A stretch of 64,000 nt of DNA from Nitrospira sp. (GTDB lineage Bacteria; Nitrospirota; Nitrospiria; Nitrospirales; Nitrospiraceae). Positions 33,223 to 41,992 of the stretch are shown piece by piece. A program made the translations under genes and the position numbers. The stretch lies in assembly GCA_015709715.1 (NCBI GenBank), contig CP054184.1, forward strand, positions 434,001-498,000, read 5' to 3'. The notes below the pieces were generated by a model that was given only the letters and a program-made list of their open reading frames with translations, searched no databases and had not been told where the DNA came from. Numbering within the stretch: the stretch's first letter is position 1; each line of letters begins with the position of its first letter.

Positions 33223-34311
33223 TCATTTCGACGGTAAAATGGCTGGCATGTCATGAAACAGGCCGTTCAAACACTCTCCCTGGCGATCTCCCACTCTCTG
33301 TGTCAGCCGGTACGCGAGGTCGGCATCTGTCTTACCCAGTTCGCTTAACACATCGAGAGCCTCTTCCGTGGCCTTGTCCAAAGCGAGATGGGCCACCTGG
33401 GACGGGGACGGAGGGGACTGCGGAAGACGGATGACGGTACAGGGCCGAGTGAGGTGTTTGGCAAGAAATTCCGCCATGAACTGGTACCCGGAAGACTGTG
33501 CGTCAAGAGCGACTGACAGGGCTCGTGATCCAAACTGCCATTCCACAATCCCCCAGGAGGTAGCATTTTTCTTGATTGGCTCTCCCTCGGGAGGTGCACA
33601 GGTGCCGACCGATAAAATCTCCACCGGTTGTCCTGGGGCTGCCGTCTCGAGTGCTTCTATCAAGCCAACGAGCACTGGGTTGTTGGCCCATAGACCACCA
33701 TCAACAAAAGTACGGGCATGGGCAGGATCGTCCGGATCAGGAATCTTGGCGATCGGCAAAAACATGGGAGCGGCGCTCGTAGCCAGACATAGATCAACCA
33801 GCCGATATTTGTCATCTCTCCGCTTGTTCGCCAGATGAGGCGTCTTAAAGACCCAGCTTTTCTGATTCCCCATATTGACCGTGGGAATACAAAGCGCAAC
33901 CTTCCGCAACTTGAAAACTTGCTCAAGCGTGAGATCGCCAAAAAACTCCCACAACGCCTGTTTCAACGTCTCTACGTCGCATGAGGCCTTCGAGGCATTC
34001 CTCCACCCCCACCTGACGAGGCTCGCAAACGTTGACGGCATTGGATCGATAAAGATCTTCGGTCCAAACTGTCGATAAAGGGTGATCAGCTGCTCCATTG
34101 GAACTCCCTTGGCAAGCCCACATGCCAGGATTCCCCCCGTACTGGTTCCAGTGATCAGATCAAATCCTTTGCCGATATCCAAGGACGCGACATCGCGTGA
34201 GCGCCCGAACCGAGCCGCCAAAGTCTGCAGCAAGACCGCTGTGTAGAGTCCCCGCATTCCTCCACCATCGAGGGCAAGAACGCGATATGGATGTGTGTGC
34301 TCGTTCGTCAT
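33223..34311 (-). CDS. capV: CBASS effector CapV: patatin-like phospholipase
   Basis: The patatin core is complete: the oxyanion loop LALDGGGMRGLYTAVLLQ near residue 15, the nucleophile elbow GTSTGGILACGLAKG near residue 55, and the catalytic Asp in FVDGGLWANNPVLVGL near residue 210. When activated by the cyclic nucleotide it degrades membrane phospholipids and kills the infected cell. The start at 34311 is an ATG; a GTG at 34323 would add four residues. It is the first CBASS gene, 79 bp ahead of the CD-NTase. Confidence 0.93.
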   Translation of the reverse strand: MTNEHTHPYRVLALDGGGMRGLYTAVLLQTLAARFGRSRDVASLDIGKGFDLITGTSTGGILACGLAKGVPMEQLITLYRQFGPKIFIDPMPSTFASLVRWGWRNASKASCDVETLKQALWEFFGDLTLEQVFKLRKVALCIPTVNMGNQKSWVFKTPHLANKRRDDKYRLVDLCLATSAAPMFLPIAKIPDPDDPAHARTFVDGGLWANNPVLVGLIEALETAAPGQPVEILSVGTCAPPEGEPIKKNATSWGIVEWQFGSRALSVALDAQSSGYQFMAEFLAKHLTRPCTVIRLPQSPPSPSQVAHLALDKATEEALDVLSELGKTDADLAYRLTQRVGDRQGECLNGLFHDMPAILPSK

Positions 34312-34341
34312 TGGTAACGCCACCGCGGCATCATTATTCGC

Positions 34342-34536
34342 CTATCCTCGTCCACTCTTGTTTCTTGTTCTGTCGTTGATAACGTATGTTTGCCCTTGCT
34401 TTGGCGTGGGTGGAAGTGGTTCGCCTTTCACTACGGTTCTCTCTTCCCCGGTATTTCCTCCTCGTTGTCCGCGAATACCGTATTGCGCGGATACTGGAGC
34501 CGGTGTACCAGGTTTGAACGGACCTCTTTTTGGCAT
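34342..34536 (-). CDS. YjzC-like small protein, 64 aa
   Basis: The sequence starts MPKRGPFKPGTPAPVSAQYG and contains EERTVVKGEPLPPTPKQGQT, the pattern of the YjzC family of small conserved proteins with unknown function. AAGGAG lies 7 bp before the ATG. It sits 30 bp before capV on the same strand and could be co-transcribed with the CBASS operon. Confidence 0.75.
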   Translation of the reverse strand: MPKRGPFKPGTPAPVSAQYGIRGQRGGNTGEERTVVKGEPLPPTPKQGQTYVINDRTRNKSGRG

Positions 34537-34589
34537 GACTATCTCCTTATTAGGTTAATGTTCACTACGCTCACTCACGGCTATAGATC

Positions 34590-34643
34590 AAAAAAACCAA
34601 AAGGCCGCCCCCACCTTAGTTGTTTCCAAGGCAGTCGCGGCCT
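34590..34643 (-). terminator. Candidate intrinsic terminator
   Basis: On the minus strand a stem AGGCCGC / GCGGCCT (34643-34637 with 34608-34602) is followed by a T-rich run (TTTGGTTTTTTTG). It lies downstream of the zinc-ribbon gene at 34694-34873. The loop is long (28 nt), which weakens the call. Confidence 0.4.
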
Positions 34644-34693
34644 CTCCGTCAAACTGACGGTGCCTCTGCGACTAGGTTATTTTTGCAGCCGGA

Positions 34694-34873
34694 TTAAATG
34701 ATTCCGTTTGGGACTTTAATCCAAGCGTTACAACGGCATTGGACAGTCAGTTGACCACCAAGGCGGTGAACCGCCTTATATCTGGTCACTAGACGCCCGT
34801 CACGCTCCTGAGCGCTTTCAATAACTGCGCTTCTACAACGAGGACATCTAATCTTGATCGGCTCTTGCTCCAT
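34694..34873 (-). CDS. Small zinc-ribbon protein, 59 aa
   Basis: The peptide contains CPRC near residue 10 and CRCNAWIKVP near residue 46. This is the layout of Com-like or ribosomal-type zinc ribbons found in mobile elements. GGAGAG is 5 bp before the ATG. A candidate terminator follows. Its promoter region carries a 20-bp tandem repeat. Confidence 0.65.
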   Translation of the reverse strand: MEQEPIKIRCPRCRSAVIESAQERDGRLVTRYKAVHRLGGQLTVQCRCNAWIKVPNGII

Positions 34874-34915
34874 ATCACTCTCCGATTATGCTGGTTTTCG
34901 TAGTAAACAGGTTTA

Positions 34916-34961
34916 TTTTTCCGTTAACGACTATGTTTTTCAGTTAATGACTTAATTTTTC
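34916..34961. repeat. Tandem direct repeat, period 20 bp
   Basis: TTTTTC recurs at 34916, 34936 and 34956. The first two full units are TTTTTCCGTTAACGACTATG and TTTTTCAGTTAATGACTTAA (15 of 20 identical). The repeat lies between the nrdJ stop and the zinc-ribbon start and might be a regulator binding site spaced by two helical turns. Confidence 0.5.
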
Positions 34962-34967
34962 TCCACA

Positions 34968-37900
34968 CTACGAGCAGCCGCTCGTCTCGCCGCAGCTCAT
35001 GCACTTCAGGCAGGTTCCGTTACGCACGAGCGTGAACTGCTTACAATTCTGACAGGGGTCGCCCTCGTAGCCCTTCTCCCTGGCTTCCTGACGCACCGAG
35101 GTGACGGTCAGAGTTTCCCGCTTCAGCTCCAGTTTGTGGGCGACGCTGCCGTTCCCATTACCCTGCCGGCGGCTATGGCCATTGCCGCCGTGCAGTCCGT
35201 TCCGGCGGACCGGCAGGTGCTCGGTGAGGATCGAGGCCTTTGCGAGCGCGCTCATGTCCGCCTCCTCCTCGACGCACTCCGGGTCCTGCTCGTCCTTCTT
35301 CATCGAATCCATCCGCAGGTCGTCTTCCTGCACCTGCGACAGGTCCTTCCGTTCGAGATAGGTGATCGCCAACTCGCGGAAGATGTAGTCGATGATCGAC
35401 GTGGCCATCTTGATCCGATCGTTCAATTTGACCGGCCCGTTCGGCTCGAATCGCGTGAAGACGAAGGCCTCCACGAATTCCTCCAACGGCACGCCGTGCT
35501 GCAGGCCGAGCGAGATGGCGATGGCGAAGTTGTTCATCAAGCTGCGGAACGCCGCCCCTTCCTTGTGCATGTCGAGGAAGATCTCGCCGAGCGTGCCGTC
35601 TTCGTATTCACCGGTCCGCAGGTAGACCTTGTGGCCGCCCACGATGGCTTTCTGCGTGTAGCCGCTGCGCCTGGCCGGCAACGGTCGTCGTTTGGCCAGG
35701 TACCGCACCAACACGCGTTCGGCGACTTTTTCCGCCACGCTGGCGACCGTCGGCGCCACCTCCGCCGCCTTGCCGCTGTCCGAGGACGCATTCAACGGCT
35801 GGCTGAGTTTGGAACCGTCGCGGTACAGCGCTACCGCCTTGACCATACTCTTCCAGGCGAAGAGATAGGCCGACTTCACGTCCTCTAAGGTGGCATCCGC
35901 CGGCATATTGATGGTCTTGCTGATCGCGCCGCTGATAAAGGGCTGAGCCGCGGCCATCATGCGGATGTGCGCATCCACGGCGATCGAGCGTTGCCCGATT
36001 CGCCCGCACCGGTTCGCGCAATCGAAAATGGGCAGGTGCTCGACTTTGAGGTGAGGCGCCCCCTCCACCGTCATGGTACCGCAGCAATAGTCATTGGCGG
36101 CCGCCACCTCCTCCTGCGTGAAGCCCAGGAACTTGAGCATGTTGAAGGTGGGGTCGACCAATTGCGCATCGCTGATGTGCAAATTCTCCCGGCAGAACTC
36201 CTCACCGAGGGTGAATTTGTTGAAGGCGAACTGGATCTCGAACGCCTGCGCCAGCGAGCCTTCCAGTCGCTCCAGCGCCGCATCGTCGAACCCCTTTTGC
36301 CGCAACACCTCATGGTTGATGAAGGGCGCACCCTTCAAGGTCTGATGACCGACGCAATAGGCGACGATATCCCGAATCTGTTGGTCGGTATAACCCAAGG
36401 CCGACAAGGCCGGGGGCAGGCTCTGGTTGATGATCTTGAAGTACCCGCCGCCCGCCAGCTTCTTGAACTTCACCAACGCGAAGTCCGGTTCGATACCGGT
36501 GGTGTCGCAGTCCATCACCAAGCCAATCGTGCCGGTCGGAGCAATGACCGTCACCTGGGCATTCCGGAACCCATAGGCAGTCCCCAATTCCAGGGCTCGA
36601 TCCCAGGCTCGCCGGGCCGCCAGCAACAGGGCCGGAGGACAATGCTCCGGTTGGATCGACATGGGCTTGATCGTCAAGCCCTCATAGTCATCGGCGGGCG
36701 CGCTGTAGGCGGCACGCCGGTGGTTGCGAATGACGCGCAACATCGCCTCACGGTTGCTGACGTAGCCAGGGAATGGGCCGATCTCCGCCGCCATTTCGGC
36801 CGAGGTCGCATAGGATTCGCCGGTCATGATCGCCGTGATGGCGCCGCAAATCGCGGTCGCCTTGGGCGAATCGTAAGGCACGCTCTGTTTCATCAGGATG
36901 GTGCCGAGATTGGCATAACCCAGGCCGAGCGTCCGGAACTCGTAACTCTTTTGCGCGATGGCGCGGCTCGGGAACGACGCCATCAACACGCTGATCTCGA
37001 GCACGATGGTCCAGATGCGCACGGCATGGCGGAACGACTCCAAGTCGAACTCGCCTTCCGCGTTGTAAAACTTGGCGAGGTTGAGCGACGCCAGGTTACA
37101 GGCCGTGTCGTCCAGGAACATGTATTCGGAACAGGGATTGGACGCGTTGATCCGGCCGTCATTCGGACAGGTGTGCCATTCGTTGATCGTGGTGTCGTAT
37201 TGGGTGCCGGGGTCGGCGCAGGTCCAGGCCGCCCAAGCGATCTTGTCCCACAACTCGCGCGCCTTGACCGTCTTGCTGACCTTGCCGTCGGTGCGGCGCC
37301 GCAACTCCCAGTCACCGTCCCGCTCCAGCGCGTCGAAAAAGCCGTTGGGAATCCGCACGCTGTTGTTCGAGTTTTGCCCCGAGACGGTCTGGTAGGCCTT
37401 GCCGTCCCAATTGGTGTCGTATTCATGGAACACGAAGTGGGTGTAGCCCTGCTTTGCATAATCAAACATGCGGTGGATGTAGGCCTCCGGCACCATGTCG
37501 CGGCGCGCCGCCGCCACGGCATCCCGCAAGGCCTGGTTCTTCTTCATGTCCAATTCGACCGTGCCCTCCGCCGTCACGCAGGCCTTGAGCACGCTGTTGA
37601 GGCGCTGAGCGCAGATCTTCGACCCGGTGACCATGGCGGCCACCTTCTGTTCCTCCACCACCTTCCAATCGATGAACTCTTCGATGTCGGGATGGTCGAG
37701 GTCCAGGCAGACCATCTTGGCCGCGCGCCTGGTGGTTCCGCCGGACTTGATGGCGCCGGCGGCGCGATCGCCGATTTTGAGGAAGGACATCAAGCCGGAG
37801 GAACGTCCGCCGCCGGAGAGAGACTCGCCGTCGCCCCGCAAGCGCGAGAAATTCGTCCCGGTGCCGGACCCATACTTGAACAACCGGGCCTCACGGACCC

Positions 37901-38504
37901 ACAGGTCCATGATGCCGTTCTCGTTGACCAGGTCGTCCTCGATGGACTGGATGAAGCAAGCATGCGGCTGGGGATGTTCGAAGGCGTTGGTAGCCTTGAC
38001 CACCTCGCCGAGCTTGGGATCGACATAAAAATGGCCTTGCGCCGGGCCCGACAGTCCGTAGGCATAGTGCAGCCCCGTATTGAACCACTGAGGACTGTTG
38101 GGAGCGGCCATCTGGTGGGCCAACATGTAGCAAAGCTCATCGTGAAAGACCGTGGCATCCTCGGGCGTCTTGAAATAGCCGTGGTTCTTGCCCCAGAAGG
38201 TCCAGCAGCCCGCCAGCCGCTCGAACACCTGGCGCGCATCCCGTTCTCCGCCCAAGACCGGCTTGCCGGCCTGATCCAACACCGGCTTCCCGTCCGCATG
38301 GACCTGCGGGACACCGGCTTTGCGGAAGTACTTCTGCGCCAGAATATCGATCGCCAACTGCGTCCAATGTTCCGGCACGTCGATCTGATCCAACTTGAAG
38401 ACCGTCGATCCATCGGGATTCCGGATCTCCGAGGAACGTTTTACGAACGCAAGACCCTCATAGGGGCTCTGCCCACGCGTGGTGAATCTTCGTTCAATTC
38501 TCAC
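34968..38504 (-). CDS. nrdJ: Adenosylcobalamin-dependent (class II) ribonucleotide reductase
   Basis: The 1178-residue protein matches the large NrdJ type. Key segments are the substrate-site region ([13 protein letters not shown]), the glycine-rich [13 protein letters not shown] loop, [20 protein letters not shown] with the active-site Cys and Glu, and the barrel strand [18 protein letters not shown]. The C-terminal tail carries CQNC near the end and [14 protein letters not shown]. It reduces ribonucleotides without oxygen dependence using coenzyme B12. The start is GTG at 38504 with AAGGAGGA 5 bp upstream. Two NrdR-like boxes overlap the promoter. Confidence 0.95.
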   Translation of the reverse strand: MRIERRFTTRGQSPYEGLAFVKRSSEIRNPDGSTVFKLDQIDVPEHWTQLAIDILAQKYFRKAGVPQVHADGKPVLDQAGKPVLGGERDARQVFERLAGCWTFWGKNHGYFKTPEDATVFHDELCYMLAHQMAAPNSPQWFNTGLHYAYGLSGPAQGHFYVDPKLGEVVKATNAFEHPQPHACFIQSIEDDLVNENGIMDLWVREARLFKYGSGTGTNFSRLRGDGESLSGGGRSSGLMSFLKIGDRAAGAIKSGGTTRRAAKMVCLDLDHPDIEEFIDWKVVEEQKVAAMVTGSKICAQRLNSVLKACVTAEGTVELDMKKNQALRDAVAAARRDMVPEAYIHRMFDYAKQGYTHFVFHEYDTNWDGKAYQTVSGQNSNNSVRIPNGFFDALERDGDWELRRRTDGKVSKTVKARELWDKIAWAAWTCADPGTQYDTTINEWHTCPNDGRINASNPCSEYMFLDDTACNLASLNLAKFYNAEGEFDLESFRHAVRIWTIVLEISVLMASFPSRAIAQKSYEFRTLGLGYANLGTILMKQSVPYDSPKATAICGAITAIMTGESYATSAEMAAEIGPFPGYVSNREAMLRVIRNHRRAAYSAPADDYEGLTIKPMSIQPEHCPPALLLAARRAWDRALELGTAYGFRNAQVTVIAPTGTIGLVMDCDTTGIEPDFALVKFKKLAGGGYFKIINQSLPPALSALGYTDQQIRDIVAYCVGHQTLKGAPFINHEVLRQKGFDDAALERLEGSLAQAFEIQFAFNKFTLGEEFCRENLHISDAQLVDPTFNMLKFLGFTQEEVAAANDYCCGTMTVEGAPHLKVEHLPIFDCANRCGRIGQRSIAVDAHIRMMAAAQPFISGAISKTINMPADATLEDVKSAYLFAWKSMVKAVALYRDGSKLSQPLNASSDSGKAAEVAPTVASVAEKVAERVLVRYLAKRRPLPARRSGYTQKAIVGGHKVYLRTGEYEDGTLGEIFLDMHKEGAAFRSLMNNFAIAISLGLQHGVPLEEFVEAFVFTRFEPNGPVKLNDRIKMATSIIDYIFRELAITYLERKDLSQVQEDDLRMDSMKKDEQDPECVEEEADMSALAKASILTEHLPVRRNGLHGGNGHSRRQGNGNGSVAHKLELKRETLTVTSVRQEAREKGYEGDPCQNCKQFTLVRNGTCLKCMSCGETSGCS

Positions 38505-38637
38505 TGGTTCCTCCTTCGAGAGAAAACTGAAAGATGATGGGAGCGGCGAACGACCATGGCGAGCCTGGCTATGTGTGGAAGTGAGGGCGCCTGATTACGT
38601 TCAGTCTGGTGGTCGACGCCTTGCCCGACGAAAGATG

Positions 38638-38684
38638 CTACTAGATATAGTGATCCGATTTTTTTGTCAAACAAAATGTTGTGG
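38638..38684 (-). promoter_or_regulatory. Tandem NrdR-box-like sites upstream of nrdJ
   Basis: On the minus strand, CCACAACATTTTGTTT (38684-38669) and TCACTATATCTAGTAG (38653-38638) each match about 12 of 16 positions of the NrdR box (ACACWATATATWGTGT). They are separated by 15 bp, giving the 31-bp centre spacing typical of NrdR operators. They sit about 130-180 bp upstream of the nrdJ start and overlap the predicted promoter, as expected for repression. Confidence 0.65.
38642..38670 (-). promoter_or_regulatory. Candidate sigma-70 promoter of nrdJ
   Basis: A perfect -35 hexamer TTGACA (38670-38665) is followed by TATCTA at 17 bp or TATATC at 15 bp. It lies between and over the two NrdR-like boxes. 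Confidence 0.5.
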
Positions 38685-38723
38685 CAACGCTGTGATATCT
38701 GGGGATAAGGTGGTGATAGCAGG

Positions 38724-38741
38724 AGCGCCAGATCTGGCGCT
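38724..38741. promoter_or_regulatory. Perfect 18-bp palindrome AGCGCCAGATCTGGCGCT
   Basis: A perfect dyad between the nrdJ promoter and the DUF4359 gene. It could be a protein binding site or part of the terminator of the DUF4359 message; no T-run follows on either strand. Confidence 0.4.
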
Positions 38742-38838
38742 GCGTTGGCCGCATTTTCGGCCAGGTTATCCACAACAATCCCCGCTCTCAGGTCGGTAGG
38801 ACTTTTATACCGGAGGCGAGAAAAATGTCCGGCTGGAC

Positions 38839-39210
38839 TCAGAAAGCCAGCCGACCGACCTTCAGCGTCGCCTCCTCGACCCCGTGTACCGGTACGAACT
38901 GGCCGCCGACGCCCAACACCAGCACCGATTGGTCCAGCACATTCGTCTCGAACAGGCTGAGGAGCCCGAAATTCGTTCGCACCGTCTTGGGCCGCACAAG
39001 CCCCTCGATCAACTTGCCGCCCTGCGCGCGCACGACCTGCTTGATCAAATCACGGTCGCCGCGCGGAGCCGACTGATCCATCTTGTCGAGTTCCGCCGCC
39101 AGTCGCACCTCGATAAAGCGTAGATAGGCCTCCATCGTGGGATTCGTCGCGGCCAGCCCCACCGCCACGGCCAAGCTTGCCGTCACCGCGGCCAATGTCC
39201 CTGTCCTCAT
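38839..39210 (-). CDS. DUF4359-like exported or membrane protein
   Basis: A hydrophobic N-terminus (TLAAVTASLAVAVGLAATNP) is followed by MEAYLRFIEVRLAAELD and a C-terminal strand-rich part (FGLLSLFETNVLDQSVLVLG then VGGQFVPVHG). The TNPxxxxYxxF motif right after the membrane helix is characteristic of DUF4359. The start may be ATG 39210 or GTG 39228, which is six codons longer; an AGGAGG falls between them. The role is unknown. Confidence 0.6.
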   Translation of the reverse strand: MRTGTLAAVTASLAVAVGLAATNPTMEAYLRFIEVRLAAELDKMDQSAPRGDRDLIKQVVRAQGGKLIEGLVRPKTVRTNFGLLSLFETNVLDQSVLVLGVGGQFVPVHGVEEATLKVGRLAF

Positions 39211-39362
39211 GCCTCCTCGCCGCCGCACTAACCAGGCCGCTGCCGATGGTGGTTCGGCATAGCGGCCGGTTTGACAAATACCACGCGCCTGTTTAGCTTA
39301 CGCCCCATTTGATGCAATTGAAACCCCGGACCGCTCGGTACGGCGGTGATCAGGAGGACCTC

Positions 39363-39656
39363 ATGTTCGTGTGGAGTAAGCGTCTCGTCGGCGGGCTACT
39401 GGGGGGCTTCGTGCTCCTCATTGCAATCTTTCTCGTTCAGGGTGAGCCGGAATCGGTCAGCGGCCTGAAGATCCATACCACGCGATGGATGGCCGCCAAC
39501 TACATCGGGCTGTTGATCTGGGTATTCGTCTGGATGTTCGATCAGGCCCGTGTGCGGGGAAAAAACGTATGGCTGTGGCTGGTGCCCTTCGCGCTGGCGC
39601 CACTCCCGACGCTCATGCTGTTCGTGCTGTTCCTGCAAAAAAAGCTGAAGCCGTAA
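39363..39656 (+). CDS. Small integral membrane protein, 97 aa
   Basis: The ATG at 39363 has AGGAGG at 5 bp, so an upstream in-frame ATG at 39309 is not used here. Three hydrophobic helices are visible (LVGGLLGGFVLLIAIFLV, MAANYIGLLIWVFVWMF, VWLWLVPFALAPLPTLMLFV). No family is recognised with confidence. Confidence 0.6.
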   Translation: MFVWSKRLVGGLLGGFVLLIAIFLVQGEPESVSGLKIHTTRWMAANYIGLLIWVFVWMFDQARVRGKNVWLWLVPFALAPLPTLMLFVLFLQKKLKP

Positions 39657-39757
39657 GAGGTATGAAAGGAAGCAGGATATGGTTCCAGATTCGCCGAGGC
39701 ATGACTGGCTTCCCCGGCAGTGACCTTGGCTCCATACGCACTCCCTGCCGCGTTGAG

Positions 39758-39977
39758 TTATGACGCCCACCTCAGATCAAGCTTCTTCTGATTGAGCGCG
39801 CAATCCCGCAGATACAAATTGATGAGATTCTGGTATGGCATCCCGATTTCGTCGGCCAACCCCTTGAAGTAGGCCACGGTCATTTTGTCACAATCGAATC
39901 GTGATCGGTTGCTTCAGCTGCCCCCGATACGGATTACGCTGCCCTTTCACCTTTGAGAAATCATATTCCGCCCTCAT
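39758..39977 (-). pseudogene. BrnA/CopG-like antitoxin with a frameshift
   Basis: The minus strand reads MRAEYDFSKVKGQRNPYRGQ, then LKQPITIRL and a stop. After a one-base shift near 39890 it continues as MTVAYFKGLADEIGMPYQNL, then INLYLRDCALNQKKLDLRWAS. Joined, this is a complete ribbon-helix-helix antitoxin of the BrnA type (ITIRLD...YFK.LA...GMPYQ.LINLYLRDC). A single inserted T explains the break, so a sequencing error is possible. Confidence 0.75.
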
Positions 39978-39980
39978 ACA

Positions 39981-40166
39981 TCACCTCTTATAATGCTCGC
40001 CCTCCTGTCGTGTCGCTTTTCTGGCTGAAATAATCCGGATGACGGAGTCTCGCTCCCGATAACAGTGACACACAATCAGAATACGCAACGTAAAACTCAG
40101 GCCCAGCATGAGAGATGCCCGTTACCGCGCGATGCTGGATACAGTCTCACACCATTCCGGGAATCT
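39981..40166 (-). pseudogene. BrnT toxin remnant, N-terminus missing
   Basis: The frame ends LGLSFTLRILIVCHCYRERD then SVIRIISARKATRQEGEHYK R and stop, the characteristic C-terminus of BrnT toxins (IRIISARKAT..E...Y). Upstream there is an in-frame stop (TAA near 40119) and no BrnT N-terminus before the AmpG-like gene begins. The antitoxin remnant starts 3 bp after its stop, the normal toxin-then-antitoxin order. Confidence 0.75.
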
Positions 40167-41432
40167 TCAGCAAGACACACTCGCTTCACTCTTCCCCTCA
40201 TTCATCTCCGCATGCTGGGCTACTGGCCTGCGAAGTACCCACAACAGCCATAACCCCGGCAGCGCGGCGAGAACGGTCACGAAGAAGAAAGGCCCCCATC
40301 CGGCGACCCCGACCAGCTTGGCCGCCGGCCAGCCGAGAAAGACCCGTCCGAGGGCTTCCACAGAAGAGAGCAGGGCGAACTGGGTCGCCGTGTAGCGATG
40401 GTTGCAGAGCGACATGACCAGCGCCACAAAGGCCGCGGTCCCCATGCCGCCGGTCAAATTTTCGAATCCGACCGTAAAGGCCATGACGGCGTAATTCTTC
40501 CCAGCCCAGGCCAGCCAGAGAAACGAGAGGTTCGACAACGCCTGCAGGATTCCGAACAGCAGCAGCGAGCGATACAGTCCCAGCCGCGGCATGAGGCCGC
40601 CGCCGATGAAGGCGCCCAGGATCGTCGCTCCGATCCCGAAGGCCCGGACTACCCCAATGTCCTCCGAAGAAAACTGCATACCGCGAAGCAGGAACGACGT
40701 GGTCAAGGCCCCGGCAAAGGCATCACCGAGTTTGTACAGCACAACCAACCCCAACAACGCCCAGGCCATGGGGCGCGACAGGAATTCCGCCAGGGGCCCC
40801 CACACCGCCTCCGCCATCGACTGCGGCGCGGATCGCGCCGCCTCCGGTTCGGGAATCAGGAGGATGGTCAGTACCCCGAGCGCCATCAGCCCGGCCATGC
40901 AGAGATAGGCGGAGGACCAGCCCAAGCGGGCCGCCACGATCAGCGCCAACGAGCCGGACGTAATCATGGCAATGCGATACCCCATCACCCAGGTGGCGGC
41001 ACCCAACCCCCGTTCGTCCGGCTTCAACAGATCCGTGCGGTAGGCGTCGAAGACGATGTCTTGCGAGGCCGAGAGAAAAGCGACCCCCAAGGCCAGCGCC
41101 GCAAAGAGCTGGGCGCTTCCCGACGGGCCGACGAGCGCCATCGTTGCCAGCGCCAAGGCCAGTCCGCTCTGGGTCATGATCATCCAGCCGCGACGGTGGC
41201 CAAGCCAGGGCGGCACGATCCGATCCATCACGGGGGCCCACAGAAATTTCAACGTGTAGGGAAGCCCAACGTAAGCGAACAGGCCGATCGTCGCAAGGTC
41301 CAGCCCCTCCTCGGTCAGCCAGGCTTGGAGGGTGGCGCCCGTGAGGGCCAACGGGAGCCCCGAGGCGAACCCCAGGGGCAACATGGTCCCGAGTCGCGGA
41401 GTCGACAGCGCGCGGAGGGTCGTCCGGCTCAT
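40167..41432 (-). CDS. AmpG-like MFS permease (muropeptide transporter family)
   Basis: The 421-residue protein has about 12 membrane helices and the AmpG signatures: LGFASGLPLALTGATLQAWL at the first helices, YTLKFLWAPVMDR in the second loop, GHRRGWMIMTQ and SASQDIVFDAYRTDLL. AmpG proteins import anhydro-muropeptides released by cell wall turnover into the cytoplasm. It stands alone on the minus strand, and its 3' end runs directly into the BrnT remnant. Confidence 0.85.
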   Translation of the reverse strand: MSRTTLRALSTPRLGTMLPLGFASGLPLALTGATLQAWLTEEGLDLATIGLFAYVGLPYTLKFLWAPVMDRIVPPWLGHRRGWMIMTQSGLALALATMALVGPSGSAQLFAALALGVAFLSASQDIVFDAYRTDLLKPDERGLGAATWVMGYRIAMITSGSLALIVAARLGWSSAYLCMAGLMALGVLTILLIPEPEAARSAPQSMAEAVWGPLAEFLSRPMAWALLGLVVLYKLGDAFAGALTTSFLLRGMQFSSEDIGVVRAFGIGATILGAFIGGGLMPRLGLYRSLLLFGILQALSNLSFLWLAWAGKNYAVMAFTVGFENLTGGMGTAAFVALVMSLCNHRYTATQFALLSSVEALGRVFLGWPAAKLVGVAGWGPFFFVTVLAALPGLWLLWVLRRPVAQHAEMNEGKSEASVSC

Positions 41433-41587
41433 GCGATTTCGTATGATAAGCGAATCACGAGCTGCAGCATACCACTGCCGTAGGGCCGCTGCGCATCAGA
41501 ATCGCGAAAGGTTAACGGGCCGCCGCCGATTCAAGGAGGCTTTTCCGCAAACGACCTGGTATAAGAGGGCCAGCCACGAGAAGAGGG

Positions 41588-41992
41588 ATGACCATGACCA
41601 ACTTAGGCCTGTGGTGGAATGCTAAGTATGTCGAGCTGGAACCGACGGAGCTGGCCGTCGGCGGAGCCTTGGCAATCCTGATCGGCGCGGCAGTTCTGTA
41701 CGTCATCATCAAGGTCCTGAGAAGTCGGATCGTGAAATTGATCGGCATGGGAGCGCTGCTGCTCACGGCGGCCTTCATCGGTTGGCTGGTGGTGGATCAG
41801 CAAGTGCGGGGGGAACGTGAACGGATTGCGCAGATCTGGAGTCGCACGTTCGACAACAATGAGATCAAGGATTTCGAGTCCTGTGTCGCAAATCGCTCCC
41901 CGCGGATCGCAGGCACGCAGTACCGCGTGGAATTGGTAACGGAGTGCGGCGAGGTCGCCAAGGCGATCAAACAGGGTTTGGAGGCCCGCTGA
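41588..41992 (+). CDS. Membrane protein of unknown function, 134 aa
   Basis: Two predicted helices (GGALAILIGAAVLYVIIKVL and LIGMGALLLTAAFIGWLVV) are followed by a soluble C-terminal part with two cysteines (FESCVANRS, VTECGEVAK). AGAGGGATG precedes the start. It ends exactly at the stop of the convergent focA gene. Confidence 0.6.
   Translation: MTMTNLGLWWNAKYVELEPTELAVGGALAILIGAAVLYVIIKVLRSRIVKLIGMGALLLTAAFIGWLVVDQQVRGERERIAQIWSRTFDNNEIKDFESCVANRSPRIAGTQYRVELVTECGEVAKAIKQGLEAR

Noticed and set aside
13184-34311. CRISPR array or guide RNA next to the TniQ pair
   Set aside because: No regularly spaced direct repeats and no cas-like frame were seen on either strand.
35967-38537. Very long plus-strand open frame opposite nrdJ (856 codons)
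   Set aside because: It is the antisense shadow of a GC-rich gene; the minus strand clearly encodes class II ribonucleotide reductase.
40398-41483. Long plus-strand frame opposite the AmpG-like gene
   Set aside because: Arg/Gln/His-rich composition of an antisense shadow; the minus strand encodes a 12-helix permease.
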